Part shown: piece by piece, positions 1 through 12,200 of the stretch | Layout: the number at the start of each line of letters is the position of its first letter | Position numbering within the stretch: position 1 is the stretch's first letter | From: Daucus carota subsp. sativus | Lineage: Eukaryota > Streptophyta > Magnoliopsida > Apiales > Apiaceae | Direction: 5' to 3' | NCBI RefSeq assembly: GCF_001625215.2 | Contig: NC_030384.2 | Location: 40,644,390-40,708,389, forward strand | DNA: 64,000 bases | Position numbers and translations under genes: made by a program | The notes under the pieces: generated by a model | Seen by the model: the letters and a program-made list of their open reading frames with translations, nothing else | What the model was told of the DNA's origin: nothing | The model's database searches: none

Positions 1-364
1 GATATAAAAATTAGCTTCAGATTAATTGATACTAACGCTCTGCATATGATAATCTATGCATGTAGTTAATGTAGCTCAAAAATTACTATAGATAGAAAGA
101 GATCATCTATCCTTTCATACATAGTATTATTGATATGTAAAGAGAATCAGAAATATACTGCTCGAGAAAAAACAATAGTGACAGCATTCATAAATCCCTT
201 ATAAAGAGATCTTATGTATTACTGGTCATGAAACTTGGCTTTTTAACAAAGTGCTATATATATAATGTGAACAGATGTAAATGTAAAACATCTGCAAAAC
301 TTTTCACTACTTACAACCAGCATTAGTCCTCTTGTAGCAGACAAAAATAATAGAGAAAGGTTAC

Positions 365-2130
365 CTGGCTAAGAGATTGTGAATCCAATTCCATTTCATT
401 TAATTTTCGCTGCTTAAGCAAAATCTGTGAGCAAATCTCACCCTTTTCCTTGACCATCAGGTCAGTGTCCTCTTTAAGCCGCTTGGTTTCAGATTTCGCT
501 GCATCAACATCAAATAACTATAATACGGAAATAGCATTGTACCAGAACAGAATTGCAGCTCTTAATTGTATCTAAAAAGCAATGGTTTTATTGCAAATGC
601 CAATAACTGACAGAAAGTTTGAAACCAAATATCAACCTGTATAGGATTTAAAATATGAAAGAAAGACTTCAATTGTTAAAAACTCATGTAGGGTGTAGAA
701 TAGTTAATGTTTTGTAATTATGACACTAAGAGCTACAATTAAATGGTAATTATATGGACAAAATGAAAAAGAAATCTTACTATCTGATGCAATAACATTT
801 CTCTATTAAACAGGGCAAGAAGTTCAAATTGGAAAAGGAAAATTGTAAGACTCAGATAGAGAATGTGTAGCCGTTTCTAAATAAAGTTTAATGATTTAAG
901 CATCCTCATAATACATTTTTGAGTTCTGCTGTACATGTCATGCAAGCCCGGGCACAGCTCTTAACAGGCCAGCTCAAAGTCAAAATGGATAAATATTGAT
1001 CAGATATAAGGAGTTCATCACATATTTTCTTACTGTTCATGGGCCTAAAAATTTAACAGGAAAATTAACACACCAGCAAGTTCTTCCTCCTCCTACCCTC
1101 AAATTCCTTAAAAGTTCAAGAAGAAATCAAAAGCTCCTAGATATGCTTAAGGAAGAACAAAGTATGACCAGAATAAACAATCTATGAGAAATTGTGATCC
1201 AAAAGTGTAGAAAACCACAGTCAACAATATCAGAACTTGACTTCAGCATTGAAACTTTAGCACTGTGTTAAAATACCTAAACTCCTAAAACCATGACAGG
1301 TACAACTGCAGAAACTATTGCTTGAATCTTCACCATGGTTGCAATACCTTCTTATTTTTGCCGTTAAATTATATTGTGATATCTGTTTACACTGTTGTCT
1401 TGGAATGTGTAAGAAATCCGGAAAGCCTTTGTCAAACTCAAATACAAAAACTCCCACTCCATATACAACTATCACAACAGCCAGCTTATTGCATAAATAA
1501 TAAATCAACAGCCGAGATCAGAGAGACCTATAGCTCTCAAAGTTGCTGCACACACATTGCCAAGGAGTAAAGAAGAGCACACAGATGCAACTGAAATCTT
1601 ACTTTTGAGTCAAACTATTATTTCTCTAGTTAGATGTCATACAATCCAGTACCAGCACACAGAGATAAATAGTAAATTTATCCAGACAAGTATATGTCTA
1701 AACCCTTCCTAAATACATTTCAGCCTGTATGTATATTACAACATAACACGGAATGCGTAAGTTTCACATACTAAAGCAATCAAGCAAATAAACTGAGTAC
1801 ATAATAAATCAATAATGGCTGTAAACAGCAACAGAGGTCGAAATAAACGAAATTACACCGATTTATAAATAAAGAGGTAAAAAAACCTGAATCAAGGTCT
1901 TTTCGGAGAGTGTCGATTGTAGTAATCAGCTTTTGCTCTTCCACGGAGATTTTTGCCGCTTGATCCTCAACATCTATAATCACACACGCACAAACAGAGA
2001 GAGAGAGAGAGAGATTCAGAAAATCATTCAAAATTCAAAATATGTTAAAACAACTAGGGAAAATAGGGAGAGTTGATAAACCGTTCATTTGATAGCGCAA
2101 AGTCTTCATGTTCTGCAAAAACTCTTCCAT
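365..2130 (-). CDS. Coiled-coil protein, probable kinetochore Spc25-type subunit (5' part of gene)
   Basis: Three exons read in one frame on the minus strand: 2082-2130, 1887-1973 and 365-498 (49+87+134 nt, 90 codons), all with GT-AG borders. The protein starts MEEFLQNMKTLRYQMN, continues DVEDQAAKISVEEQKLITT and then KSETKRLKEDTDLMVKEKG, ending at SLSQ before a donor. It is a charged heptad-like coiled coil with no enzyme motif. From memory it resembles the N-terminal coiled coil of the small plant protein annotated as kinetochore Spc25, which with Spc24 anchors the Ndc80 complex; this assignment is an inference. No further exon was seen between 1 and 364, so the C-terminal globular part lies beyond the left edge. 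The 5' end faces the divergent gene at 3642. Exon structure is fairly sure, function less so. Confidence 0.6.
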
Positions 2131-3641
2131 TTTGTGCGCTCCGAGAGATACAGAATGTATGTAATGTTGCTTTAAATTTGAAACGAAAGTGAATTTGTAG
2201 AGAGAGAGCAGGGAACGGAACTAGAGAGAGCATTCTAGTGTAAAAAGAAATAGAGGGAAGTTGGGATTATCTGTTACGCGGACTATCCTCCTTGTTATGA
2301 GGACGGACCCCACAGGTGCCAATTTTGCCGCGTTTCGTATTTTCTTCTTGTACATACATTTTGAAATTAAAATTCATGTCGGTTCATCCATTATTTTCAT
2401 TTATTTATATGTTCATAAGATATTTCTCGTGTTTTAATATAATTTAATTAAAATTATATATTTAAACAAATTAACAAATATGTAAATGTATTATATTTTG
2501 ATATAATGTTGTTTAATATATATATATATATATAATATTAAAATTATAAAAAATACAAAAATTGCTAATATAACGGTGGTGTTTGGCTACAACTTAAAAG
2601 TCGGCTTACGGATTTATAAGTTAGAAGTACTTATTTCGTACTTTTTGTGTAAAAAGTTAAGAAGCACTTATAAAAACTGAGAATACTATGTGCCTGTTTG
2701 GGCGCATAATATAAGCACCTCTTTTTTCAAGAAGCCAGCTTCTACTTTTCTTAATCCGTTTGTGTAAAGAGTTGAGGATCATTTAAAAGATGTTAAGAAT
2801 GTTAACTTTTGTTTTAGGATTTCTGCTTATTTCTCAAACACTTTAATCATCTATAAATCTTAACTTGCTTCTAACTTTTACTTCACCTTTTTTACTTTAA
2901 GAATAAACTCTTGTTTTAAACTCATCCAAACGGCCCCATTCTTTTGTTTCATGACTTCTACTTCTTTCTGAAACACTTTAATCACATATAAATCTTAACT
3001 TATTTCCAACTTTTAATTCACTTCTTTACTTTAAGCAAGAAGCATTTATTTCACACTCATCTAAACGGCTCCAACATATAATATAATGCTTTAAATTTAT
3101 CATTCTAGTTTCACAAAATTATATATTTATTAAATTGTTTTTAAAAATTTAATTCACAGAGCATGTTGACATAATGATTTCTTGATATAATAATTAACGA
3201 GAGTAATAGGAGTATAAAAATTGTGAGAATGAGTGTGAAAAAAGTGAATGATCTAGTAATTCGTGTTTATCCGAATGGAAAGGAAATTTTAAATATTTCA
3301 AAAGTTAGGAGACCAGCCGAGCTGAGTCGCAAGAGAAAGCGACGAAGAGATTAGAGATCTGATCCATTGCGCGCGCACTCGATTTCACACACACATACTA
3401 CATACACAGAGAGAGATCTGTATATCTTACTTAATTGGGGCGGGGGCAAGGGGCGGTTTAAGCATGAAATACAGAATAAAATAAAGGGTTTGGAGGTATA
3501 ATTAGTATTTAGTACGAGTATATGTATTTGTAAAGCGACGTGGGAACGTCGCCAATCATTATTCCACCCCTGTTACTATTGCATCTTGTAAAGCATAAAC
3601 TACTCTAAGATTGACCCTTTTTATTTCATTATTGTTCGGAA
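2131..3641. other. Divergent intergenic region with copies of a dispersed TIR-like repeat
   Basis: This is the shared upstream region of the minus-strand gene starting at 2130 and the plus-strand gene starting at 3642. No coding sequence was seen. A TA-rich run lies near 2516-2534. From about 2577 to 3075 there are one full and one partial copy of an element with TTTGGC / GATTTATAAGTTAGAAG at one end and CCAAACGGCCCC-like text at the other (2928-2938 and about 3061-3071). The same text recurs at 20658-20740 and 58159-58412. Confidence 0.6.
2577..3075. repeat. Dispersed non-autonomous element, two stacked copies
   Basis: A left end GGTGTTTGGCTACAAC is followed by GATTTATAAGTTAGAAG. The phrases CTTATTTCTCAAACACTTTA (2829-2848) and TTCTGAAACACTTTAATCA (2967 on) repeat the same inner sequence, each ending in an AAACGGC(C/T)CC-like motif. 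The inner part matches the element at 58159-58412. Short GGGG-CGTTTG-like ends fit a hAT-type MITE, but no clean target duplication was found, so the superfamily is open. Confidence 0.55.
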
Positions 3642-6600
3642 ATGTGGAATCCGATTAGCAAATTGGGATCAGGAGCTGCTAATTGGTTCCACAAGAGAGT
3701 TGTTGATCCTCTTGTTCTTATCCTCAAAAGGTACTATTCCCTCTACTCTACTCGCGCTTCTATATGTTTGTAGCTACTTGATGCTCATTCAGTTTTAGTT
3801 GCAAATTAATTACATTTTATTTCACTTGGAGTCACTTTATTGTGTTTTTTATCTGCAATATTTGGGGTGGGTCGAGTTTCGGGATATTTGACATTGTTCT
3901 GTTGAGCGGAAGGGATGGAGTTTATAATTTATGAATGAGAATATAGGCGGAACGGCAGGAAGGGTGCAACATTATAGTGGGAAAAGAGAAAATGAAAGTT
4001 TCTATGATGAGGATTTGAAGATAATTACAAGTGAAGATGAGCTTTTCATCTGCAGATTTCTGGGAATGAGCTCAAGGTTTATATATATGACTGAATCGAG
4101 GGGGGAGATGAGAATATATATCTACAAAATGCTATAAATTTTATACTTTTTATTCCAACGGATCATTAGAGAATATTAGGAAGCCATAATTTTTTGGATA
4201 CATGGATAAGGTTGGGCGTAAGGAATGCCATTTTCTGTGCCTATAGTAAAAAGAGGGAAACCATATTTAACATCCCCACATTGCTAAGATAAGTAGGAAT
4301 TTCTTTACAAGCACAAGTCAACAATTGATGTGTATGGTAGTTGCTAGTTCGTTAACTGCTGTGTGGTAGGTTGTTGAATGGTTTGGTACTCGGGTTGCGG
4401 ACTTGGACTGGAGGTGTATCCTTCCTCTCTTTTGATTACATTTATGGGGAGGACAAAGAACATGATTAATTGTCGCTTATTCGTAGAATCATTCTATAAG
4501 ATAATTTTTTGAATGGAATTACTAAACGTGCATAAGGAACAAACTCTTCTGTTTTTTTAGGGGTGCTGAGCCAAAGCAATTGACACTCTCGGCTGCTCTT
4601 GGGGTCACTTTAGGAGTGTTTCCCATTTGTGGTACGTGGTCCTTTTATGGGGGTTGTGCAATTTCTTTTTCTTAACTTTTAATCTACTTGCTTAACTAAC
4701 TTTTGTGTAGATGCAGCTAAACATGTATATATATGATAAGGTCAGTTACTCTGTGAGTTTGTGTTCACAGCTAGTTTGTGTCAATCCCTTCAGATAAACA
4801 ATTACAAAACATTGACTACTGATCTAATCACAACATTTACACTATATCAGATCAGATCAGGCTTGATGATGTTGTATGATAGCAGGGTCTTCAGTAACGT
4901 GATTTGCCCTTGGTGTTTGGTTTTAGTTGATGCTGTTTACTGGCCTAGTTTATTAAAACCAATCAATATAGATAGACAAACAGTATTTGTGAGTTGCGAC
5001 TAGGCTGTATAGTAATAGTTTTCATTAGAAATTTGTTAAAACAGCAGTTGTAAATCTATGAGAAGAAATGTACAAATGAAATGTTTCTTCACATTGCCAT
5101 AATTGTTTGTTTGATATTGACATTAACAGGGGTTCCACTATTTCTTTGTGGGCTGGCCATTGCGGTGCTCGGATCTCGTTGCCATGCTCCAACGGTGATG
5201 CTTTCCAATTTTGTTGCTACTCCGCTTGAGCTGAGGTGAAATTTCCACTTCTTTACAACATCACGATATCTTTTCTCAGAATATAGTATATCTTAATGGG
5301 AAAGTTTTCCTTACTCTTCTTTGCACATAAGTGAGGCTTTAAAGGAAATTACTAAAGACATACATATGGAGAAGTGGTTAATTATCGAGTCCTTGGATTG
5401 GATACTACAACAGTTACTTTTTGACAGTGTTCTTATATGTTTAAAAAAACATAGTAATTATGTCATGTTATAACTGATTTAGTCTGATTAGCAAATGAGT
5501 CTGGTTATAGTATATTCTTCTGTGTGTTGACTATTTGAGATGAATTTATATGTTGAATTTGATATCTGCCAAACTGTATTTAAAAAGTCAGCAGTTGTTG
5601 CATAGAAGTAATAGGATGAGTAGCTGAAGTTAGTGTCTTCGTGGTTGGTATAATGATCTATGAATTGCATAAATTGTATTTGGGGGTGTAAGAACTCACA
5701 AATCCTTCGTTGGTTTTTTTTGCCATATTATGGAAATGTATATTTCTGTTGATTTGTTTTTCCTCTTCAGATACAAGGTAACTTTTCAAAGTTGTACAAT
5801 AGCTGCGATCAATAAAATTTGATCTACCAAAGAAGGCTAATTAATGTACATCCATGTTTGATTATAGCAAGTCCTATTTCCATCATTACTGTTACTGTTA
5901 TGGAATATATTGCGGCATGCTGACGTTCCCCCATATATTATTCTCTGATTACATCTCTTTTCACTTCCTAGTTTGGTGATACCATTCTTACGTTTTGGGG
6001 AAGTTGTAACTGGTGGACCTCATTTTCCTTTGACCTCTGATGCCTTAAAGAAGGTATTAAAAGGACAGGCTTCACAAGAGGTTTTCCAAAGTATCTTTCA
6101 TGCGGTAGGTGACTGGTATAACTTTATTAAGCTTTGTTTTTTCCACGTGTTTTTAACTGGTTGTCACTACTAATAATATATGATAACAACGATATTGGGG
6201 CCAAAAAAAAAAAAGAACTATGATAAATGCGAAATTTGAGCGTTGTATGGATTTTTTTCTTAATCAATACAATAAGGTATACATGCACATCCTATTTTTT
6301 AGACTAGCAATGATATCAAAATGAGTACGACTTAGGGTACACAGATAATCGTAAAGCCTTTTTTCTTTCCTCAAGAAAGGACTTGTATCTCGGACCTTAG
6401 GGAACCTTGTAAGTTCTTAACACTGGTCACTTGAATTGTTGAAGAATAATACAACTCCTAGATAATATTATTTTGCTATACTTACAAATTCTTGAATTAA
6501 AAAATATATCCTCTGTGTGCTTCAGTGATAAAAGTTACGAAGTATCTGCTAATTGTAATTCACCTATTTGCTTAGCTAAAAAAACTTCAATGAATCTCCT

Positions 6601-6771
6601 TTGCAGCTTTTGGGATGGCTGGTTGCTACTCCCATCATATTTGTGGCATCGTATGTGCTGTTTTTACCCTGCTTTAAGATCTTGGTTCACAAGTTTAGTC
6701 CCATTCCTTCAAGCCCAAAGACGCCAACGTTGTCTCTAACAGATATCAAATTGAAGGTAAGAGATGTTTAA
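3642..6771 (+). CDS. DUF2062-like small membrane protein, 187 aa
   Basis: Five exons join without a frame break: 3642-3730, 4561-4631, 5130-5235, 5972-6104 and 6607-6771 (564 nt). The protein begins MWNPISKLGSGAANWFHKR. It has hydrophobic stretches LTLSAALGVTLGVFPICG (about residues 36-53), VPLFLCGLAIAVLGS (about 55-69) and LLGWLVATPIIFVASYVLF, so three or more membrane segments are likely. The glycine- and proline-rich hydrophobic core is like the DUF2062 family, whose function is unknown. I ended the last exon at the TAA after IKLKVRDV. A donor-like GTAAGA lies inside it, so a further exon is possible but not needed. Introns 1 to 4 (830, 498, 736 and 502 bp) carry no recognisable genes. Confidence 0.7.
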
Positions 6772-7469
6772 TCGTCATTGAGGCTAGGAAATAGTCATTG
6801 CTGGAGACTGACAAAGTTACACATCATTGCCATGATGCTTGTACATGTTAATTTATGGATTTTAGTCGTCTTATACAAGTTTGAAGCTTCTCCCTCTTTA
6901 CACACACGAAAACACAGAGTGAAAATTTGTAAGTCACTGTTGTATAAAGCTGTTACAGAAATTATAGTAGACCTGTGACTACTATTTATTTATTTTACAT
7001 GCTTGCATTACATTTTTTTGGTGAGATCTTACAACGCATACTTAAATACAAATCATCATTTCAGAATATCTTGCATCTTAATTCTTGTCTAGTTGCTGAT
7101 ATCTTCCAAAGGTACAATTAGGTACTCATGAAAGGTGATTCTTGTATTTCTAATATCGAAGCTTAAATGAGTTTCTGCTTTTGTTTACTTTAATTTTGCT
7201 TATACGGAGTTGAATTTGGTTCAGAATAAAAAAAAAGAATGATTATATTTGCCTTTGTTTGATTGGTGTAGCTATTCATCCCTTGTTTTTCGAATATATT
7301 GTACCCCCTCTTGTAATTCTTTTCAAGCAACTTCAGATAACATAGCTGGATTAACTTGAAACAACAGAAGAAGACAATGACTTGTATAATCACACAGAAA
7401 ATACTTCCACCTGCTGCTGTAGTTTACTCACTACTCGGTTCTTCTTCGGATAACTTTAACTATAGCAAT
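6772..7469. other. Intergenic, no gene recognised
   Basis: This is the 3' flank of the membrane-protein gene and the approach to the NLR remnant. It is AT-rich, and the short open frames have no family signature. No repeat ends were recognised. Confidence 0.5.
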
Positions 7470-8745
7470 TCACAGTTTTTGACTTGCGGCTCTCTTAGAT
7501 ATTTGAAGTTGTGTAGCAAGCCTGATGGAATCACAGTCTCCACTCTCCAGCTTTGGACAGTTTTTAACCTTGAAGATTTCTAACTGGCCAAAAGTGTTAC
7601 CTTGGCTATCCATTTCCCAGATCTCTCTTACATTCTCACAACTTATTCATATCCAATGCCTTCAAGCTAGGAAAATCCACCTGCAAGGCGGCTGCAACGC
7701 ATAGACCAGTAACTAAACATGCATTATTTGCTTCCAGCGTGTGTAATTGTGTCAAGAACTATACCTTTCCATCAAACACACTATGCACCCCAGACATTTC
7801 ATAAATCTTAACGCTCTTCAAGGCTGGGAACACCACCTGCAATGTACATGAAAATCAGTTGACATTGATCTTGAAACTTACTAACATATTACTGGTCTAG
7901 AAATATAGCTCACCATTTCATCGAAAAGGGATAGATCACCTCCAACTAGAGCTGTAATTCGAGTCGGGCGCCTCGCGAGCTCGCCCGGCTCGAACTCGTT
8001 GAACTAGGCCCGACTCAGCTCGTTCAGTTACACGAGCCGAGCTCGGGTAAAGGTTCCGGCTCGTAAACGAGCCGGCTTGACTCGACTCGTGAAATTAAAC
8101 GAGCCGAGTTCAAGTAGAGGTTTGGGCTCGATTAAGTGTAAAATTAAATGAGGCAGCTCGCCCGACTCGCTAAAACCGGCTCGTTTAGCTAAACGAGCCG
8201 GCTCGACTCGACTCGTGAAATTAAATGAGTCGAGTTCGGACAGGGATTTAGACTCGATTAGTTAAACGAGCCGGCTCGACTTGGCTCGATTAACTTCGGT
8301 TCGAATTACGCCCGGCTCGAAACTCGGCTCGCTCGGCCCGAATTACACCCTTACCTCCAGCAGCAGCGGTAATGATTGATCGGAAACAAAAGCTTCTGAG
8401 GTTTGGCATTTTGTAAAAATCAATGGACCTTAATCTTGGAAATGTTATTTCCTTGCATTCCTCTTCACTTTGGTCCCATACAATTTCTTCCAAATTGGCG
8501 CCATCAAATATTACGAGCTCTTGTAATTGTTAAAGGCCTCTTGCAATTGATGTGTTGAAGACGTATTCAAATTGTGTGCGTAAGGATATATCAAGTCCAT
8601 GATGATACTGATTAGCAAGTAGAAAGTGTAGGGGACGAGGCAGCTGTCAAAAGAATCTGCCGTGGTTTTTACATCCATTTTTACTCCCCAAAACAATTTG
8701 TATTTGAGATTCATCCTTCATGGCCACATAAGAGTAGCCATAGCT
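7470..8745 (-). pseudogene. Remnant of the LRR region of a CC-NBS-LRR (NLR) resistance gene
   Basis: Minus-strand LRR exons with intron borders remain. The stretch at about 8353-8590 reads YVFNTSIARGL, QLQELVIFDGANLEEIVW and FPRLRSIDFYKMPNLRSFCF. The exon continues past an insertion as DLSLFDEM and ends at a donor at about 7919. A second exon at about 7766-7837 reads VVFPALKSVKIYEMSGVHS. A third, below about 7682, reads VDFPSLKALDMNK, then SCENVREIWEMDSQGN, then LEIFKVKNCPKLE and TVIPSGLLHNFKYLRE. The FPxLK / CxxL spacing is that of RPS2/RPS5-class LRRs. It is broken: a TAA stands between ARGL and QLQEL (near 8530), frame changes occur near 7650 and near 7540, and a 0.4-kb element sits inside one exon. 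No NB-ARC domain is present. Retained introns mean it is a decayed genomic copy, not a retrocopy. Confidence 0.75.
7945..8352. mobile_element. GC-rich non-autonomous hAT-like element inside the NLR exon
   Basis: The ends are CTGTAATTCGAGTCGGGC on the left and, as reverse complement, GTGTAATTCGGGCCGAGC on the right. They are flanked by ACCTCCAA (7938-7945) and ACCTCCAG (8353-8360), a 7 of 8 bp direct duplication that fits hAT. Removing the element and one copy of the duplication rejoins the LRR reading frame as AAGGDLSLFDEM, which confirms the insertion site. The interior is very rich in CGAG/GCTCG units, including the 12-bp palindrome CGAGCCGGCTCG at 8194-8205 and 8267-8278, and a perfect 26-bp palindrome at 8176-8201. 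No transposase is encoded. Confidence 0.75.
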
Positions 8746-9271
8746 ATCTACAATCATGCGCATAGCCTTCTTGGCTGCACCTTCCTATACCATACATTTT
8801 AAGCTCCACGCAAAGCAGATATGGGTCAAATTCTATAACAGTAAACCCGGGCTGCTCCTCAGTATTAAGCATATCACTAAATTCATCGCAAATTTGCATG
8901 TTATTATTTGTCAGCAATGTATTGCAGTTGCATCTTCAGTTATTTATCTGAAGCAGTATCTATATAAATTTGCAGAAAATGTTAAATATATCAACACAAA
9001 TACCTCCATCTATAATCAAGTACATTGATATTTTTTATAAATAAAATCAACTTTTGCAAGGATACTTGAAAAGAATCTAGTGCCACATTACAGAGTAATT
9101 ATCAAGAATCAGTTTTGTAGCATCTTTCATTTTGCTTAGCAAATAAGCTAACAAAAGACATACGTTCAACAGCAAATCTACCAACTATACCCTTTTACAT
9201 AATTGAGTTGTTACAGTTCCAGATCACGCTTCTCTAGACAACTTTAGCCATCTGGTAGGGAACATGAAAGC
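8746..9271. other. Intergenic, no gene recognised
   Basis: The stretch lies between the NLR remnant and the stop codon of the J-protein gene. The minus strand just above 8700 reads AKKAMRMIVDSYGYSY in an open stretch, which may be more of the decayed NLR, but no family was recognised. The part near 9271 is probably 3' UTR of the J-protein gene. Confidence 0.4.
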
Positions 9272-12200
9272 TTAACCTCGTTTCACAGGCCTTTGCACAT
9301 AAGTTTTGTTTGGATCTTCGGTCTTGAGTTTTGGAGGTCGAATCTCCCCTTTTTTTACCTGCAAGATATATAGTAAGAAACCATATTGCTCATATATGCT
9401 AGAAATCTAGGATAATAAGATTTTATCTCTTTTACCTTCTTTCCACCCTTCATAAAGTCTCTCCAACTAGAAACCTGATAATAAAACAGAAAGAGAGATT
9501 AAAATCAACAAAAAACAATCGACTTATTGACACAGCAAAGCGCTACATTAAATAAAGTATAAATATTATTATTAGAACTGCTAACAAGTAGTGAATCCAT
9601 ATCCCAATATCATAACATATGAAATATTTCAAAGTTGGACAAAATTTAGTGAATCAAATCTAAAGAGTGATGAGATACTGATAAATTATGTATTTCACAA
9701 ATCACAGGAGTACACAGGAGGTTGGGCAACCCCTGTTACCTTAGAATATATATCAACTCATGATTTCTGAGCAAAAACAAGGTAAACAGATAATAGACAC
9801 AAAATAGTTTCTAGCAACCAATCTTCAGAGTTTTAGAGTGTATACTCCCAGGTCATATAAATTCCCTTATAAGTTGGCTGACATCTTACATTGAACTGAC
9901 TCCTGATCAGATAAATAATCAAGCTATATTATTTGGCTTTGGGCATCCAAATTGATTCTTTTCTTGCAGTATGTGGTTTTATGCTTATGTAACAGTGGTT
10001 ATAACATATACAGTCTCTACTGTAAAGTTGGACCACTACAGGATCAGTGTGACCATGAATTCTAGGCTTCTAGCTATAACAGGGGGAAAAAACTTTCGCA
10101 GCATCCTGTAAATTACTTCAGCATCTTTCCTAAATGAATATAATAAACTGAAGCAAGCAGGAAATATGTCAGGCAACTAAGAATATGCAATTTCCCACCA
10201 AATTTTGACAGATCAACTCAGTCTCGCTAATAATTGCCAACTCTTATACTCAGCCTGAAGCTCACTCAAGTTCGGGTCAAGTATATACTATATAGTCATA
10301 TGTGTTACATCTCGTGCTTACCAAGCATAATTGATGATAAATATCACGAAATAATTAATAAATTTTCCCTAATTCTTAACAATAATAAACAAGTCAGAAG
10401 TACATAATCATGTAATGTATCAACAGACAAACCCTATTTTCTCTTGTTCCTTCCCACTGTTCCTCGTGTTCCCGCTTTCTTTTCCACATTTCTTTTGTTT
10501 CTTCCTCATCCTTCTTTAATCTACCTTCCTCTTCTGATATCTATGAAGGCATCAAAGGGAAGAAAGTTTACCTTATGAACAAAAAAGGTACCAACCCAAA
10601 CATAAGAACATTAATATCCAGCATACCCTCATCTGCATTTTCCTGCGTCTCCATTCCTGGTCTGTTAAAAGTTCCCGAACCTTCAACTTCAGTTGATTCT
10701 GGAACTCTTCTGACTTCATATATTCTTGCTCATACTTTCCCTGAAAAATTAAAGTCAATGAGCATATAATTGCCCTAAATTGGCTTGTGATACTCAGAAT
10801 TGTGAGGTAATTATATAACCGATGAACATAGAAACGACTGATCTTCGACTCAACCACCACAGGTGTTACCGAACGACCTGGGCTGTCTGACAACTTCCAA
10901 AATGAAATCTCACTTTGATATGTGAGTACTCACCAAGTAATTAGAGCACACAAGAGGATAATTTAATCTTTACCTACACAAAAATTCTAAAACTTCACAG
11001 ATTTCTTTATAAAAGAGCTTTACCTCATCAACCATTGATTTTAACTTGGAGGCATTGTCCTTCTTCAACTGCTTCTTCCTCTTTGCTTTTAGTTCTTCTG
11101 TGAAACAAACATACTGATGAGCTATCTGGTATTATGATGATATACATAGGATGAAACTATGATGTATAGAACCAATTACAACAACAAAGCATAACTGAAT
11201 GTTACATACACAAAGGTGTAACTATTATGATACAAAACTTCTGCAAACTATTACTTAATGCATAACAAGCATAATCAACAACAAAATGGGGTCAAGTGAC
11301 CAGATATTACTGCTGATCCGAAAACTTAAAAGAGTTAGAACACTATAACGTAGTCAACAAAAAAAACCTGAACAGTTGTCTAACAAAAGAATGTGATACG
11401 ATTTTAATATATAAAATATAACATTGACCCAAGAAAACAATTAGTAGCAAGTACAAGCCACTCATCTGGTGAAATCTCTAAGAAACAGAGCAAACCTTTT
11501 GCAGAAGTCACTTGGATCAGAATGTATTCTCTTTCCTGAGGATCAAGTAGCAATTGTTGCGCTTTCGCTAGTGCTGTAAAAGTTATAGAAATATATTGTA
11601 AGGGCAAATGATGGCAATAAAATTGATAAGAAGAAAAATAAAATGCTAGTGCCCGACTCTGTAATAATTATACTTCCAAGTTCAGATACAGATGCAAAGG
11701 CAATCCAATCCTATTTTGTAAGGATATAAAATTCCATGCATATAGTCTGGTCCTTAAACTTATACCCCCTTCCTCAAACTTTACTACACATGATTCTTTA
11801 CCATTTTTAAACACTACTTCCTCAGCTTTCTTGCATGTTTCTCAATCTTAATTTATTTCCCCTCTACTTATTCCGAGTGCATTAACCGAGCGTATATTTA
11901 ATTTTTACTCTACTTACTCCGAGAGCATAACCTCCTTTAGGTTAGGTAGACGTGGGACCAATAGGGATCATAGTTACCAAATTCCACATCCACATATTTT
12001 CCTGTTCTTGTTTGTACCTTATTTTACAATCTTTTATTCTACACAGAGGTTTAATGGTATCTGTAGGTAGCAAACCAATGACGCCTAAATTTGCATTATT
12101 ACGCCAATACCATTACACACCATAATGAGGTCCTCATAATATTAGTTGCGATGAACTAAGAGATATTCAGCCTTTAGTATTGCAAAACTGGGAAATAGGA

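Noticed and set aside
4761-5003. 80-aa open frame in intron 2 of the DUF2062-like gene
   Set aside because: It lies between well-supported exons and has no conserved signature.
8756-9028. 90-aa plus-strand open frame beside the NLR remnant
   Set aside because: No domain was recognised and it opposes the direction of the neighbouring remnant; it is probably chance.
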